Source of the DNA: an uncultured Eubacteriales bacterium
GTDB taxonomy: Bacteria > Bacillota > Clostridia > Oscillospirales > UBA644
Direction: 5' to 3'
DNA length: 64,000 bases
NCBI GenBank assembly: GCA_934438175.1
Contig: CAKSBH010000008.1
Coordinates: 31,651 to 95,650 of the forward strand
The notes beneath the pieces were generated by a model. The model was given only the letters and a program-made list of their open reading frames with translations. It did not search any database and was not told the origin of the DNA. Shown piece after piece: positions 41,001-49,140 of this stretch (its first letter is position 1; each line of letters begins with the position of its first letter). The translations under genes were made by a program, and so were the position numbers.

Positions 41001-41640
41001 CCGGATGCTCCGGATTCAACGCTCTGGCACGGAATGCCTCAACGGCCTTCATATCCACCATTTTCTTCAGATCGTCATAATCCCATACTTCGATCTTCTG
41101 AATTTCGTGCGAAGTACGGAAACCATCGAAGAAATGCAGGAACGGAACTCTGCCCTTAATAGCAGCCAGATGCGCAACGGCACCCAGATCCATAACTTCC
41201 TGAGGGTTTGTCGATGCCAGCATTGCGAAGCCCGTCTGACGGCAGGCATACACGTCGCTGTGGTCGCCGAAAATGTTCAGTGCATGGGATGCAACGCAAC
41301 GCGCCGAAACGTGGAACACGCCCGGCAGCAGTTCCCCTGCGATCTTATACATATTCGGAATCATCAGAAGAAGACCCTGTGAAGCCGTGTAGGTTGTGGT
41401 CAGCGCACCTGCAGAGAGCGAACCGTGAACCGTTCCCGCAGCACCCGCTTCCGACTGCATCTCGGACACCTTTACCGTAGAACCGAAGATGTTTTTCAGT
41501 CCCTGAGCGGACCACTGATCCACATAGTCAGCCATCGGGCTGGACGGTGTAATCGGGTAAATACCGGCAACTTCCGTAAACGCATAGCTTACGGTTGCGG
41601 CGGCCTGATTTCCGTCCATGGAAACTTTCTTTCTTGCCAT
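38083..41640 (-). CDS. nifJ: Pyruvate:ferredoxin (flavodoxin) oxidoreductase
   Basis: PFOR converts pyruvate and CoA to acetyl-CoA, CO2 and reduced ferredoxin, the central oxidative step in strict anaerobes. The single 1185-residue chain has domain I (GIYPITPSSPMADYVDQW near residue 27), the gamma domain (GLGGDGTVGANKNS), and two 4Fe-4S clusters in CVQCNNCSFVCP and CMGCGVCVGVCP (about 690-760). The thiamine diphosphate domain has GGDGWAYDIGFGG and YSNTGGQASKAS, with extra cluster cysteines in SCAGCAETSY. GGAGG precedes the ATG. It is monocistronic with its own promoter. The 1114-residue plus-strand frame across it is a shadow. Confidence 0.98.
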   Translation of the reverse strand: MARKKVSMDGNQAAATVSYAFTEVAGIYPITPSSPMADYVDQWSAQGLKNIFGSTVKVSEMQSEAGAAGTVHGSLSAGALTTTYTASQGLLLMIPNMYKIAGELLPGVFHVSARCVASHALNIFGDHSDVYACRQTGFAMLASTNPQEVMDLGAVAHLAAIKGRVPFLHFFDGFRTSHEIQKIEVWDYDDLKKMVDMKAVEAFRARALNPEHPVLHGSAENGDIFFQHREACNKYYDAVPAIVEKYMHAVNKKIGTNYELFNYYGAPDAERVIVAMGSVCDVAEEVIDYLTKKGEKVGLVKVRLYRPFRADKLVAAIPATCKKIAVLDRTKEPGALGEPLYLDVVAALAAQNRADIKVVGGRYGLGSKDTTPASIFAVYDNLKKDAPKAGFTIGIQDDVTHLSLKEKNAPDTAAKGTISCKFWGLGGDGTVGANKNSIKIIGDHTDKYIQAYFQYDSKKTGGVTISHLRFGDKPIKSPYYITKANFVACHNQAYITKYNIVQDVKPGGTFLLDCNWSEAELDQHLPASVKSYLANNRIKFYTINATDIAINKIGNAKVKNTVLQSAFFALAKILPEKDAIDYMKKMAYKSYIKKGQAMVDLNYAAIDAGADAYTEVKVPENWKLAVDEEKPHAFHSKRADLEKFVNNVVEPVDAMKGDSLPVSAFMDYVDGTFPQGSSASEKRGVAVRVPVWHAENCVQCNNCSFVCPHATIRPYALTEEEASKAPKQMKFTAKPAMKTDYKFTIAISPLDCMGCGVCVGVCPTKPESKALEMVPQATQADQQEVFDWAVANVSEKELPYAVNTVKGSQFKQPLLEFSGSCAGCAETSYARLITQLFGERMYIANATGCSSIWGGSAPATPYTVNRDSGRGPAWGNSLFEDNAEFGFGMYLGQKKLREDLKAKVEAVLASGCAPADVAESAKAWIETYDNGKTNDDATKKLVAALEANKDSLCATGLEILNGKDYLSKKSVWIFGGDGWAYDIGFGGVDHVLASGEDVNIMVFDTEVYSNTGGQASKASNIGQVAQFAAAGKPIKKKDLAAIAMSYGYVYVAQIAMGSDMNQTLKALAEAEAYHGPSLIIGYAPCEMHGVKGGMSNSQAEMKKAVACGYWQTFRYNPTLKAEGKNPFTLDCKAPTADYVEFIKSETRYARLAQTFPQRAETLFAKAAETAKEKYEHLVELSKEDN

Positions 41641-41700
41641 GTTGTTACCTCCAAACTGATTGTGATATCTTTTTGATTGGTATTGTTTTTTATCTTATAA

Positions 41701-41729
41701 ATTATACTACAAATTCAATCCAAAGTAAA
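41701..41729 (-). promoter_or_regulatory. Sigma-A-like promoter of nifJ
   Basis: On the minus strand the -35 is TTTACT (41724-41729), the spacer is 17 bases and the -10 is TATAAT (41701-41706), 60 bases before the ATG. Confidence 0.8.
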
Positions 41730-41822
41730 GAGGTCTTTCAAAAAAATGTCGGATTTTTGCTCTTTTTCGCTGATTTTTTTCTTGACCCCCCCCCGCATAT
41801 TTTCCGAGACCTCCCCTTTCCC

Positions 41823-41851
41823 TTGACAACTTTCCTGTTTTCGGCTATACT
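41823..41851 (+). promoter_or_regulatory. Sigma-A-like promoter of the phosphopantetheinyl transferase gene
   Basis: The -35 is TTGACA (41823-41828), the spacer is 17 bases and the -10 is TATACT (41846-41851), 34 bases before the ATG. A run of nine C (41786-41794) lies just upstream. Confidence 0.85.
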
Positions 41852-41885
41852 CATCTTGATAAATTTTTACGAAAGAAGCGTCCGA

Positions 41886-42476
41886 ATGCAGACCGTTTTT
41901 CTCACCGTGCTGAAAACCGACCAACCGGGCTTTCCGCCCGAAAACCTGTTCATTCAACCATCCAGACAAGAAAAAATCCGGGCACTGAAAACCGACGAAG
42001 CAAAAAAATCCTCACTCGGTGTTGAAGCGGCACTGCGCATCACCCTGACGGAGGCGGGATTTCCGGCGGATCTCCGTTATCGCTACACTTCCCCGGGACA
42101 ACCGGTCTTTGATTGCCCAAAATTGTTTATTTCCCTTTCCCACTCCGGTCCATACGCCGTCTGTGCGCTTTCCGATAAGCCGGTTGGGGTTGATGTGGAG
42201 CAACGAAGGGGCGTTGATGGACGGCTTTTGAAAAAAATTCTCCATCCCGAAGAAAATGAAGACGATTTCTTTCGCATCTGGACGGCAAAAGAGGCGTTTT
42301 TCAAACAACAGGGAACCGGAATCGTCCGCCCGATGAAAACGCTCCGGGTCAGCAAAGAGACCGTCGAAGATTCCGAAAGAGGAATCCGGCTCTTTCTTTA
42401 CACGGAAGAATCCGGAAACGCCTCGCTTGCTCTTTGCACGGAACAGCCCCCGGATCTCCGCAAAATAGAACTCTGA
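41886..42476 (+). CDS. Sfp-type 4'-phosphopantetheinyl transferase
   Basis: This enzyme loads the phosphopantetheine arm of CoA onto carrier-protein domains. The 196-residue protein has the Sfp/HetI hallmarks: SLSHSGPYAVCAL, GVDVEQ with the magnesium acidic residues, and FRIWTAKEAFFKQQGTG. The alpha-helical insertion between the halves is short, HILHPEEN-like, so it may be a compact member. No NRPS, PKS or acyl carrier gene is in the window, so the target is unknown; it might serve fatty-acid ACP if no AcpS exists. The start is ATG 41886, just after the promoter. Confidence 0.9.
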   Translation: MQTVFLTVLKTDQPGFPPENLFIQPSRQEKIRALKTDEAKKSSLGVEAALRITLTEAGFPADLRYRYTSPGQPVFDCPKLFISLSHSGPYAVCALSDKPVGVDVEQRRGVDGRLLKKILHPEENEDDFFRIWTAKEAFFKQQGTGIVRPMKTLRVSKETVEDSERGIRLFLYTEESGNASLALCTEQPPDLRKIEL

Positions 42477-42497
42477 CGATTAAAAAAGGAATCTCTT

Positions 42498-42947
42498 ATG
42501 TCGCGAACCGAACCGATCGAACTGACCGTATCCTGTCTGATACGGAACAACGGAAACATACTTCTTCTAAACCGGAAAGACCCGGACTGGAACGGCTATA
42601 CACTTCCGGGAGGACACGTTGAACCGGGAGAATCGCTGATTCACGCCGTTATCCGTGAGATGAAAGAAGAGACCGGGCTGGATATCCGATGTCCGGAATT
42701 CTGCGGAATCAAACAATTCCCGACCTCCGACGGAAGATATATGGTGTTTCTGTTCTGCACCGACAAGTTTTCCGGAACAGTCGCTTCGTCCGACGAAGGC
42801 GAAGTCCGTTGGGTTACCCCGGAAGAACTGCGCGTGCTTCATACCACACCGGATCTTTTGCAGACGCTGGCGTTCATGCAAAACCCGACGCAGACCGAAT
42901 TTCGCTATTTTTATGAAAACGGCCAAGAGAAATACGAACTCCGATAA
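42498..42947 (+). CDS. Nudix hydrolase (8-oxo-dGTP diphosphatase-like)
   Basis: This 149-residue Nudix enzyme has a complete box, GGHVEPGESLIHAVIREMKEE read with the usual GX5EX7REUXEEXGU spacing (residues about 38-60). It ends with GEVRWVTPEELRVL, a pattern typical of MutT/YtkD-like pyrophosphohydrolases. It probably removes a damaged or excess nucleoside triphosphate; the substrate is not fixed by sequence. AAGGA precedes the ATG by 7 bases, 21 bases after the phosphopantetheinyl transferase, so the two share a transcript. Confidence 0.92.
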   Translation: MSRTEPIELTVSCLIRNNGNILLLNRKDPDWNGYTLPGGHVEPGESLIHAVIREMKEETGLDIRCPEFCGIKQFPTSDGRYMVFLFCTDKFSGTVASSDEGEVRWVTPEELRVLHTTPDLLQTLAFMQNPTQTEFRYFYENGQEKYELR

Positions 42948-42949
42948 AC

Positions 42950-42990
42950 AAAGATTCCGCCGGGATCCCGGCGGAATTTCTTTATTTTTT
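42950..42990. terminator. Bidirectional terminator between the Nudix gene and nth
   Basis: A perfect 24-base palindrome (42954-42977; half-site ATTCCGCCGGGA) is followed by TTCTTTATTTTTT on the plus strand and extends into the nth stop region on the other. Confidence 0.85.
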
Positions 42991-43614
42991 CAAGGGGCAG
43001 GATGGACAGACATCCCGCAAAAAACAGGAATCACAGGAAGGATTCCTTGCCATACACACCGTGCGTCCGTGAGAGACCAACGCATGGCAGAAGACCAGAC
43101 TTTTTTGAGGATCCACCTGCTTCCGCAATGCGTTTTCCACGCGCAAAGGATCTTTGCTGTCGCAAAGCCCCAATCGGTTGGCAAGCCGGATGCAATGCGT
43201 ATCGGCAACGATCACGCCCGGAGTTCCGTATACTTCGCCCAGCATCAGATTTGCGATCTTCCGTCCGACCCCGGGTAAACGAAGCATCCCCTCCATGGTA
43301 TCCGGCAGTTTCCCATCAAACTCCTGTATCAGCATCCGGCTCATAGCGCAGAGGTCTTTTGCCTTCATCCGGTAAAGCCCACAGGGACGTATCACGGGCT
43401 CAATGTCCTCCGGGGAAGCATGGGCAAAGGATTCCGCATCGGGAAATTTCGCAAACAGCTCCTTCGTCACCAGATTCACCCGTTTATCCGTACATTGCGC
43501 CGAAAGACGGGATGCTACCAGCAATTCAAACGGATCCCGGTACTGAAGAGCACATTGACCGTCCGGGTATTGTTCCAGAATCCGCGAGATGATGATTTCA
43601 TTTCTTTTTTTCAT
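42982..43614 (-). CDS. nth: Endonuclease III
   Basis: Nth is a bifunctional DNA glycosylase/AP lyase that removes oxidised pyrimidines. The 210-residue protein shows the helix-hairpin-helix LPGVGRKIANLMLGEVYG with the catalytic lysine, VADTHCIRLANRLG with the catalytic aspartate, and the 4Fe-4S loop C-x6-C-x2-C-x5-C in CMARNPSCDSCFLRDVC. ATG 43614 overlaps rarA by 17 bases; a longer frame to 43686 is not supported. It ends a run of repair genes (recN, rarA, nth) on the minus strand. Confidence 0.96.
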   Translation of the reverse strand: MKKRNEIIISRILEQYPDGQCALQYRDPFELLVASRLSAQCTDKRVNLVTKELFAKFPDAESFAHASPEDIEPVIRPCGLYRMKAKDLCAMSRMLIQEFDGKLPDTMEGMLRLPGVGRKIANLMLGEVYGTPGVIVADTHCIRLANRLGLCDSKDPLRVENALRKQVDPQKSLVFCHALVSHGRTVCMARNPSCDSCFLRDVCPSCPLKK

Positions 43615-44869
43615 GCTTGATTCCATCCCAATATGCTTTGGCTGCCTGCTCGGTCCGGTTGTTTCCGTATTCATAATAAATCGCATTTCTCAATCCGTCC
43701 GGCAAATAATCCTGACGAACCCATCCACCCGGGAAAGCGTGCGGATACCGGTAAGGTACCCCGTGTCCAAGCGCCTGCGCCCCGGAATAATGAGCATCCT
43801 TCAGGTGAGCGGGAATTTCCCCGACTTCTTTTTTATCCAGATCTTCAAACGCACGGTCTACGGCAACAATGCCGCTGTTGGATTTCGGAGACGTAGCAAC
43901 CAGAATCACGGCATCCGCAAGCGGAATGCGTGCCTCAGGCATTCCCAACTGGTAGGCACTGTCCACGCATGCCTTGACAATGGGCAGAATCTGAGGATAG
44001 GCAAGTCCGACATCTTCCGCCGCCGTTACGAGAAGCCGTCGGCAGACCGAAGGCATATCCCCACCCTTCAGAATGCGCGACATATAATGAATTGCCGCGT
44101 CCGGATCGGATCCCCGCAGAGATTTCTGAAAAGCAGACAGAAGATCGTAATGCTGATCGCCGTCACGGTCATATTTCAACGTATTGGCGGGGGCAAGACG
44201 CCCGGCATCCTCCAGCGTAACCGCCAAGGATTTCTGACCGGGCTTTGTCAGGCAAAGCATTTCCACCAGATTCATTGCCTTGCGTACATCTCCGTTGGCA
44301 CAGCGCGCCACATACGCGTCCACCCCGGCTTCCCGTGTGACCGTAACATGTGCGTCTTCCGCAGCCAGCGTAAACGCCCGCGCAACGGCTTTTTCCATAT
44401 CCTGCTGCGAAACCGGCCTGAACTCAAACACCGTTGAACGGCTGATGATGGCACTGTAAACATAAAAATACGGATTTTCTGCCGTAGACGCAATCAACGT
44501 GACCGACCCGTTCTCCACAAAATCCAGCAAAAGCTGCTGTTGCTTCTTGGTGAAATACTGAATTTCGTCCAGATAAAGAACAATTCCGTTCTCACCTGCC
44601 AGCGTGTTCAGATCCGCGAGAATCTCCTTCACGTCCGCGGAAGACGCGGTAGTAGCATTTAATTTATATATGTTTCGCTTGGTCGTATCGGCAATGATAT
44701 GAGCCAGGGTTGTTTTTCCCACACCCGGCGGACCGTAAAAGATCATGTTGGGAACAACACCGCTTTCCAGAATCTTCCGAATCGGCATTCCCTCTCCGAT
44801 CAGATGCTGCTGTCCGACCATGTCGTCTATGGTATGCGGACGCAGCTTCGCAGCCAAAGGAACTCTCAT
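43598..44869 (-). CDS. rarA: Replication-associated recombination protein RarA (MgsA family)
   Basis: RarA is an AAA+ ATPase related to clamp-loader subunits that acts at stalled replication forks. The 423-residue protein begins PLAAKLRPHTIDDMVGQQHL, has Walker A YGPPGVGKTTLA (about residue 45), Walker B VLYLDEIQYF and sensor 1 LIASTAENP. The C-terminal tetramerisation region contains YDLLSAFQKSLRGSDPDAAI and HAFPGGWVRQDYLPD. GGAGATAA-like spacing before the ATG is weak. It overlaps nth. Confidence 0.95.
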   Translation of the reverse strand: MRVPLAAKLRPHTIDDMVGQQHLIGEGMPIRKILESGVVPNMIFYGPPGVGKTTLAHIIADTTKRNIYKLNATTASSADVKEILADLNTLAGENGIVLYLDEIQYFTKKQQQLLLDFVENGSVTLIASTAENPYFYVYSAIISRSTVFEFRPVSQQDMEKAVARAFTLAAEDAHVTVTREAGVDAYVARCANGDVRKAMNLVEMLCLTKPGQKSLAVTLEDAGRLAPANTLKYDRDGDQHYDLLSAFQKSLRGSDPDAAIHYMSRILKGGDMPSVCRRLLVTAAEDVGLAYPQILPIVKACVDSAYQLGMPEARIPLADAVILVATSPKSNSGIVAVDRAFEDLDKKEVGEIPAHLKDAHYSGAQALGHGVPYRYPHAFPGGWVRQDYLPDGLRNAIYYEYGNNRTEQAAKAYWDGIKHEKKK

Positions 44870-44887
44870 AAGATCATCCCCCGTATA

Positions 44888-45715
44888 TCAGAATGTAAAA
44901 GTATCCGGATCCGATCCCGTCCGGAGCATCCGGTTAAGCGACGAAATCCGTTTCATCTCGTCTTCCGTCAGGAAAAAATCAAAAAGGTTTGCATTTTCGT
45001 CAATCCGTTCTGCGTGCACGGACTTCGGAAACACCACGATGTCCTGCTGAAGAACCCAGCGAAGAATCACCTGTGCAGCCGTTTTTCCGTACTTTCTGCC
45101 GATCTCGGTGAACACCGGATCGTTCACATAATGCCCGGCACCGAGAGGACTCCATGCTTCATAGACAATTCCGAGTTCCCGGCAAAACGCAAGCGCTTCC
45201 GTATCCTGCATATACGGGCTGAACTCCATCTGATCGACAGCGGGAACCACGGAAGCCGTTTGCAGAAGCGCCTCCAGATGATGTTTCTTGAAATTCGACA
45301 CACCGATGGCACGGGCTCGACCGGAAGCATAAATCTCTTCAAGAACCTTCCACGACTGTTCAAAATGCTCCACCGGCCAATGAATCAGATACAAATCCAC
45401 GTAATCCGTCCCCAGGCGTTCCAAACTTTCCTCAAATGCCTGCATCTGCCGGTTTCCGCGCATATCGTCGTTCCACAGTTTTGTGGTGAGAAAAACATCC
45501 TCACGGGGCACTCCGCTTTTCCGCAAAGCATTTCCTACGTCCCGTTCGTTCCCATAGACTGCCGCCGTATCGATATGGCGGTATCCACGCCTCAGTGCAT
45601 GCAATACCGCCTCCTCCGTCACAATTCCGGACGGTGCGCGCCAGGTTCCGATTCCCAGGCGTGGAATTGCCGTTCCGTTATTCAGAGTAAGACGTGAAGT
45701 CAAAGCATCCATCAT
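44888..45715 (-). CDS. Aldo/keto reductase
   Basis: This NADPH-dependent carbonyl reductase of 275 residues has the full AKR tetrad: HIDTAAVYGNE (Asp and Tyr, about residues 47-52), LTTKLWND (Lys) and YLIHWP (His). It also shows VSNFKKHHLEALL and the coenzyme loop PKSVHAERIDEN. It resembles the AKR5-like 2,5-diketo-gluconate/methylglyoxal reductase group; the substrate is not predictable. Its ATG overlaps the stop of the transposase fragment (ATGA), so its translation is coupled to a gene remnant, which is odd. Confidence 0.92.
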   Translation of the reverse strand: MMDALTSRLTLNNGTAIPRLGIGTWRAPSGIVTEEAVLHALRRGYRHIDTAAVYGNERDVGNALRKSGVPREDVFLTTKLWNDDMRGNRQMQAFEESLERLGTDYVDLYLIHWPVEHFEQSWKVLEEIYASGRARAIGVSNFKKHHLEALLQTASVVPAVDQMEFSPYMQDTEALAFCRELGIVYEAWSPLGAGHYVNDPVFTEIGRKYGKTAAQVILRWVLQQDIVVFPKSVHAERIDENANLFDFFLTEDEMKRISSLNRMLRTGSDPDTFTF

Positions 45716-46122
45716 TTCTTTTTTCCCTTTCCCAGCAAGGTGCGAATCTGTTTGCGCGACAACAATTCCGGCTTAAAACGATGCCGGAAAGCCGACATGG
45801 TTCGGGGGCTGAACGGACGCTTTTGCCGGAATTCCGGAAATCCGCAAAAATATTGCATATACGGATTCTCGGAAATCTGCTCTACGGTTTCCCGATCACT
45901 GATTTCCAGAATTTCTTTGATCAGCAACGCCGCATAAGCGGCACGACATTTTACCGCACGTTTTCCGTGTGCCGAAAACAACTGTGCATAGTCGTCTTCC
46001 AGCTTGTCCCAATCAATTCTACGGGAAAGCCGTATCCAACGGTTTGATGCATTCAGCTTCCCGTCAAACGGCAGAGAAAACGCCGAAAGCGTCATCTGAT
46101 CCCGATCTTCTTTTTCGTACAC
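45712..46122 (-). CDS. Truncated transposase, N-terminal DUF772 domain only
   Basis: The 136-residue product matches the N-terminal DUF772 domain of IS5/IS1182-type transposases: LNASNRWIRLSRRIDWDKLE, then YAALLIKEILEISDRETVEQ and ISENPYMQYFCGFPEF. The DDE catalytic domain is absent: the frame stops at LLGKGKKK and the aldo/keto reductase starts in the overlapping ATGA. No terminal inverted repeats were found. The codon use matches its neighbours and the frame is clean, so it may be an old remnant or a recruited domain, not fresh decay. GTG 46122 is chosen (AAGGCGG 8 bases upstream). Confidence 0.75.
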   Translation of the reverse strand: MYEKEDRDQMTLSAFSLPFDGKLNASNRWIRLSRRIDWDKLEDDYAQLFSAHGKRAVKCRAAYAALLIKEILEISDRETVEQISENPYMQYFCGFPEFRQKRPFSPRTMSAFRHRFKPELLSRKQIRTLLGKGKKK

Positions 46123-46140
46123 AATCTACACCGCCTTCCG

Positions 46141-47808
46141 TTACAGTTCTTTGTTTTCATTCAGCATCTCGGCCGCTGCCGTCAGAACGGCAGGCGTCAA
46201 AGACGAGCCCCCAAGCAGCCGTCCGATCTCCCGTACACGATCCTCACCGTGAATCCGGAAAACATTCGTATACGTGCGCTTCTCATCGCTGTTTTTTTCA
46301 ATCAGATAATGCGCCGATGCCGCAGCTGCAATCTGTGCCAGATGCGTCACGGAAATCACCTGACAGGAAACGGACATGGAACGCATTTTTTTTGCAATCT
46401 TCTGTGCCGCCCGCCCGCTCACGCCGGTATCGATCTCATCAAAAATCAGAGTATCCACATGGTCGGCATTCAGCAGAACGCTTCGGATTCCCAACATAAT
46501 CCGTGAAAGTTCACCGCCGGACGCAATTTTAGCAAGAGGTCTCGGTTCTTCACCGGGGTTGACCGATAAAAAGAATTCCGCCTCGTCCGCACCGTTCCCG
46601 CCGAAATCCTTCGGACGGAAAGAGGTCACAAAAACAGCGTGCGGCATCTCCAGAAACGCAAGTTCCTCCTCAATGCGCTTTTCCAGTTCCTTTGCCGCTT
46701 TTTTCCGGGACAAAGTCAACTCCTCAGCTGCACGGCGCAGAACATCCTGTGCCGCCGCAAGCTCCTTCTCCAGCCGCGCCGCCTGTTCGTCGGACTGCTG
46801 AATCTTCTCACGCTCCCGGCAAGCCCGGTCCCAAAATTCCAGCACGTCCCGTTCCGTCGCACCGTATTTCCGTTTCAGCCCGGAAATCGTTTCCAAACGT
46901 TCCTCAACACGGTTCCGATCATATTCACTGGACTCGCAGGAATCCATCCGATCCCGTACGGTTTCCGAAAGATCCATGATTTTTTCCGATACCTCTTCCG
47001 CCTGCGCAGACAAAGAAGCAAATTCATCCGAAACCGAAGCGAGCGAAGCAAGCGACCGCTTCACCTCATAAATCATGTCGGACAGATTGGACGGACCGTC
47101 TTTCAGAATTTGACGGGAAAAGGAAAGCGACTCCCGGATCTTCTCCGCATGGACCAGGTACTTCCGGCGTTCGGTCAGTTCCGCTTCTTCTCCCTCCCGA
47201 ATCTTTGCTTTTTCAATCTCGTCAATCTGATAATTCAGCATATCCAGCCGGCGGGCTTTCTCCGTTTCGTCGGTCGTCTCCTTTTCCAAGGCGCGCAGAA
47301 TTTCTACCGTACGACGGTAAGCATCGGCATAGGTGCGACGCTGTTCAACATTTCCCGCATAGGAATCCAGATAAAACAGATGCTTCTGCGGATTCAGCAA
47401 CGACGAATTATCCTGCTGACCGTGAATGTTGATCAGAAATTTTCCGACATCCCGCAACAGGCCTGCCGTACAGGGTCTTCCGTTGATGCGGGCAAGCGAA
47501 CGTCCGTCCGCATGAATCTCTCGGGATAAAAGAAGCGTTCCGTCCTCTTCCACACCGAAATCCTCACACAGTTTTCTCAGCCCGCGTGTCGGATTTTCAA
47601 GAAAAAACGAGGCACTCACCACTGCCTTTTCGCACCCGGTGCGCACCAGATCCTTGGAAGCGCGCTCTCCCAGCAAAAGGTTGACACTGTCGATCAGGAT
47701 GGATTTTCCCGCACCGGTCTCTCCGGTCAGAACCGAAAAACCACGGTCAAAATCAATTTCGGCAGATTCAATTACGGCTACGTTTTCAATGGAAAGATGA
47801 AACAGCAT
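46141..47808 (-). CDS. recN: DNA repair protein RecN
   Basis: RecN is an SMC-like ATPase recruited to double-strand breaks. The 555-residue protein has Walker A GETGAGKSILIDS (about residue 31), QDNSSLLNPQKHLFYLD in the N-terminal lobe, a long coiled-coil middle (about 160-370), and IASGGELSRIMLGIRSVL as the ABC signature. Walker B is TLIFDEIDTGVSG. It follows argR by 15 bases, the usual Firmicutes order argR-recN. Confidence 0.97.
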   Translation of the reverse strand: MLFHLSIENVAVIESAEIDFDRGFSVLTGETGAGKSILIDSVNLLLGERASKDLVRTGCEKAVVSASFFLENPTRGLRKLCEDFGVEEDGTLLLSREIHADGRSLARINGRPCTAGLLRDVGKFLINIHGQQDNSSLLNPQKHLFYLDSYAGNVEQRRTYADAYRRTVEILRALEKETTDETEKARRLDMLNYQIDEIEKAKIREGEEAELTERRKYLVHAEKIRESLSFSRQILKDGPSNLSDMIYEVKRSLASLASVSDEFASLSAQAEEVSEKIMDLSETVRDRMDSCESSEYDRNRVEERLETISGLKRKYGATERDVLEFWDRACREREKIQQSDEQAARLEKELAAAQDVLRRAAEELTLSRKKAAKELEKRIEEELAFLEMPHAVFVTSFRPKDFGGNGADEAEFFLSVNPGEEPRPLAKIASGGELSRIMLGIRSVLLNADHVDTLIFDEIDTGVSGRAAQKIAKKMRSMSVSCQVISVTHLAQIAAAASAHYLIEKNSDEKRTYTNVFRIHGEDRVREIGRLLGGSSLTPAVLTAAAEMLNENKEL

Positions 47809-47823
47809 ATCTGCGCCCTCGTT

Positions 47824-48285
47824 TTACGTCAAAAACAATTTCAGATGTTCTGCCAATGCCTCGGCATGCGCATTGTCCTCGGTTGCCAGAAAAATGGTGT
47901 CATCCCCGGCAAGAGATCCGACAATCACTTCATTTTCTACGGAATCGATTGCCGTACAGGCAGCCTGGGCCATGCCGACACTGCAACGGATAATGACAAG
48001 ATTCTGTGCGCGGCGAACAGAAAGAACACTGTCACGCAGAAGATTCCGCGCCTTGGAGCTGATTTCACGGTCTTCTTCCTCCGCCCCGCGCTGTTCGTAA
48101 CGGTAGCCGTTTTCTTTCGTCATCACCTTGACCAGATGAAGCTCACGGATATCCCGGGAAACCGTCGCCTGTGTTGCCTTATAACCGCTGGCATTCAGAT
48201 ACATCGTCAGCTCGTCCTGCGTTTCGATGTTGTTATCCTTGATAATTTCAAGGATTTTTTCCTGTCTTCTGTTCTTATGTTTCAT
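47824..48285 (-). CDS. argR: Arginine repressor
   Basis: ArgR is a hexameric arginine-sensing regulator of arginine biosynthesis and catabolism. The 153-residue protein has an N-terminal winged helix (residues 1-75) with ATQATVSRDIRELHLVKV as the recognition region. The C-terminal oligomerisation/arginine domain shows GSLAGDDTIFLATEDN with the ligand-binding aspartates. It is located between nadK and recN, as in many Firmicutes. No ARG-box operators are annotated since arginine genes are not in the window. Confidence 0.96.
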   Translation of the reverse strand: MKHKNRRQEKILEIIKDNNIETQDELTMYLNASGYKATQATVSRDIRELHLVKVMTKENGYRYEQRGAEEEDREISSKARNLLRDSVLSVRRAQNLVIIRCSVGMAQAACTAIDSVENEVIVGSLAGDDTIFLATEDNAHAEALAEHLKLFLT

Positions 48286-48297
48286 GGACTACGACCT

Positions 48298-49134
48298 CTA
48301 TTTCAGTTTATCTGCCAGAACCCGGTAGAAGGACGGCGTTTCAAAGCGAACCAGTTTCAGTTGATGTTCCGAACGCGCGACGGTAATACGGTCGCCGACA
48401 AGCACCGGAACATTTTCTTTTCCGTCCACCGTCAGCCGGGCACCGCCGTGACCTTCATTCAGCCGGGCATCCAGAACCGTTTCCGGACGAAAAACAATGG
48501 GACGGGATGCCAGCGTATGCGCACAAAGCGGTGTAACAAGCAAAGCATCCAGAGCGGGATCGACAACCGGTCCCCCTGCCGAAATGGAATATGCCGTTGA
48601 GCCGGTCGGAGTTGCAAAGATCAGTCCGTCCGAGCGGTATTCCGAAACAAACACGCCGTCCGAATAAAGCGAAAGCGGCAACAGGCGGGGAACTTCTCCG
48701 CGGGAAAGAACGGCATCGTTCAGCGCCGTACCTTCAAAAACCGACACGCCGTCACGCTCCACGCCCACACGAAGCATCATGCGGTCTTCCGTTTCATACC
48801 GTCCGGCGACAAAGCGCTCCACCCAGGAAAAATCACTGCCCGACACGGCGGTCATATAACCGAGATTTCCGGTATTGACACCGAGAAGCGGCTTTTTGCA
48901 ACGCGCGGCTTCGGCGGCAACCCGTAAGATGGTTCCGTCCCCCCCAACCGTGATGACTGCTTCACAGGTCTCCAGCGCTTCTTCAAAAGACATCAGGCGC
49001 ACATCCGGAAGCATCCCGCAAAAAACAGGATCCGTGCAAGAGACCGTTTTGTTTTTTTCGCCGAGCAGCCGGCAAAGTGATGCCGACACAAGATAACCGG
49101 CATCCCGTTCCGGGTTCGGAATCAGAAAAATCAC
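48298..49134 (-). CDS. nadK: NAD kinase
   Basis: NadK phosphorylates NAD to NADP. The 278-residue enzyme carries VGGDGTILRVAAE (the GGDGT motif, about residue 58), GVNTGNLGYMT, NDAVLSRGEVPRL and the C-terminal TPTGSTAYSISAGGP, all diagnostic. The start appears to be GTG 49134, 6 bases after the tlyA stop-proximal region; a GGAGG lies 11 bases upstream. Its position between tlyA and argR is conserved. Confidence 0.96.
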   Translation of the reverse strand: MIFLIPNPERDAGYLVSASLCRLLGEKNKTVSCTDPVFCGMLPDVRLMSFEEALETCEAVITVGGDGTILRVAAEAARCKKPLLGVNTGNLGYMTAVSGSDFSWVERFVAGRYETEDRMMLRVGVERDGVSVFEGTALNDAVLSRGEVPRLLPLSLYSDGVFVSEYRSDGLIFATPTGSTAYSISAGGPVVDPALDALLVTPLCAHTLASRPIVFRPETVLDARLNEGHGGARLTVDGKENVPVLVGDRITVARSEHQLKLVRFETPSFYRVLADKLK

Positions 49135-49140
49135 CGGATG

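Noticed and set aside
38038..41382. A 1114-codon plus-strand open frame across nifJ
   Set aside because: It is antisense to a complete pyruvate:ferredoxin oxidoreductase, has no ribosome site and reads as low-complexity arginine- and glycine-rich sequence. Codon bias of the real gene keeps the opposite frame open.
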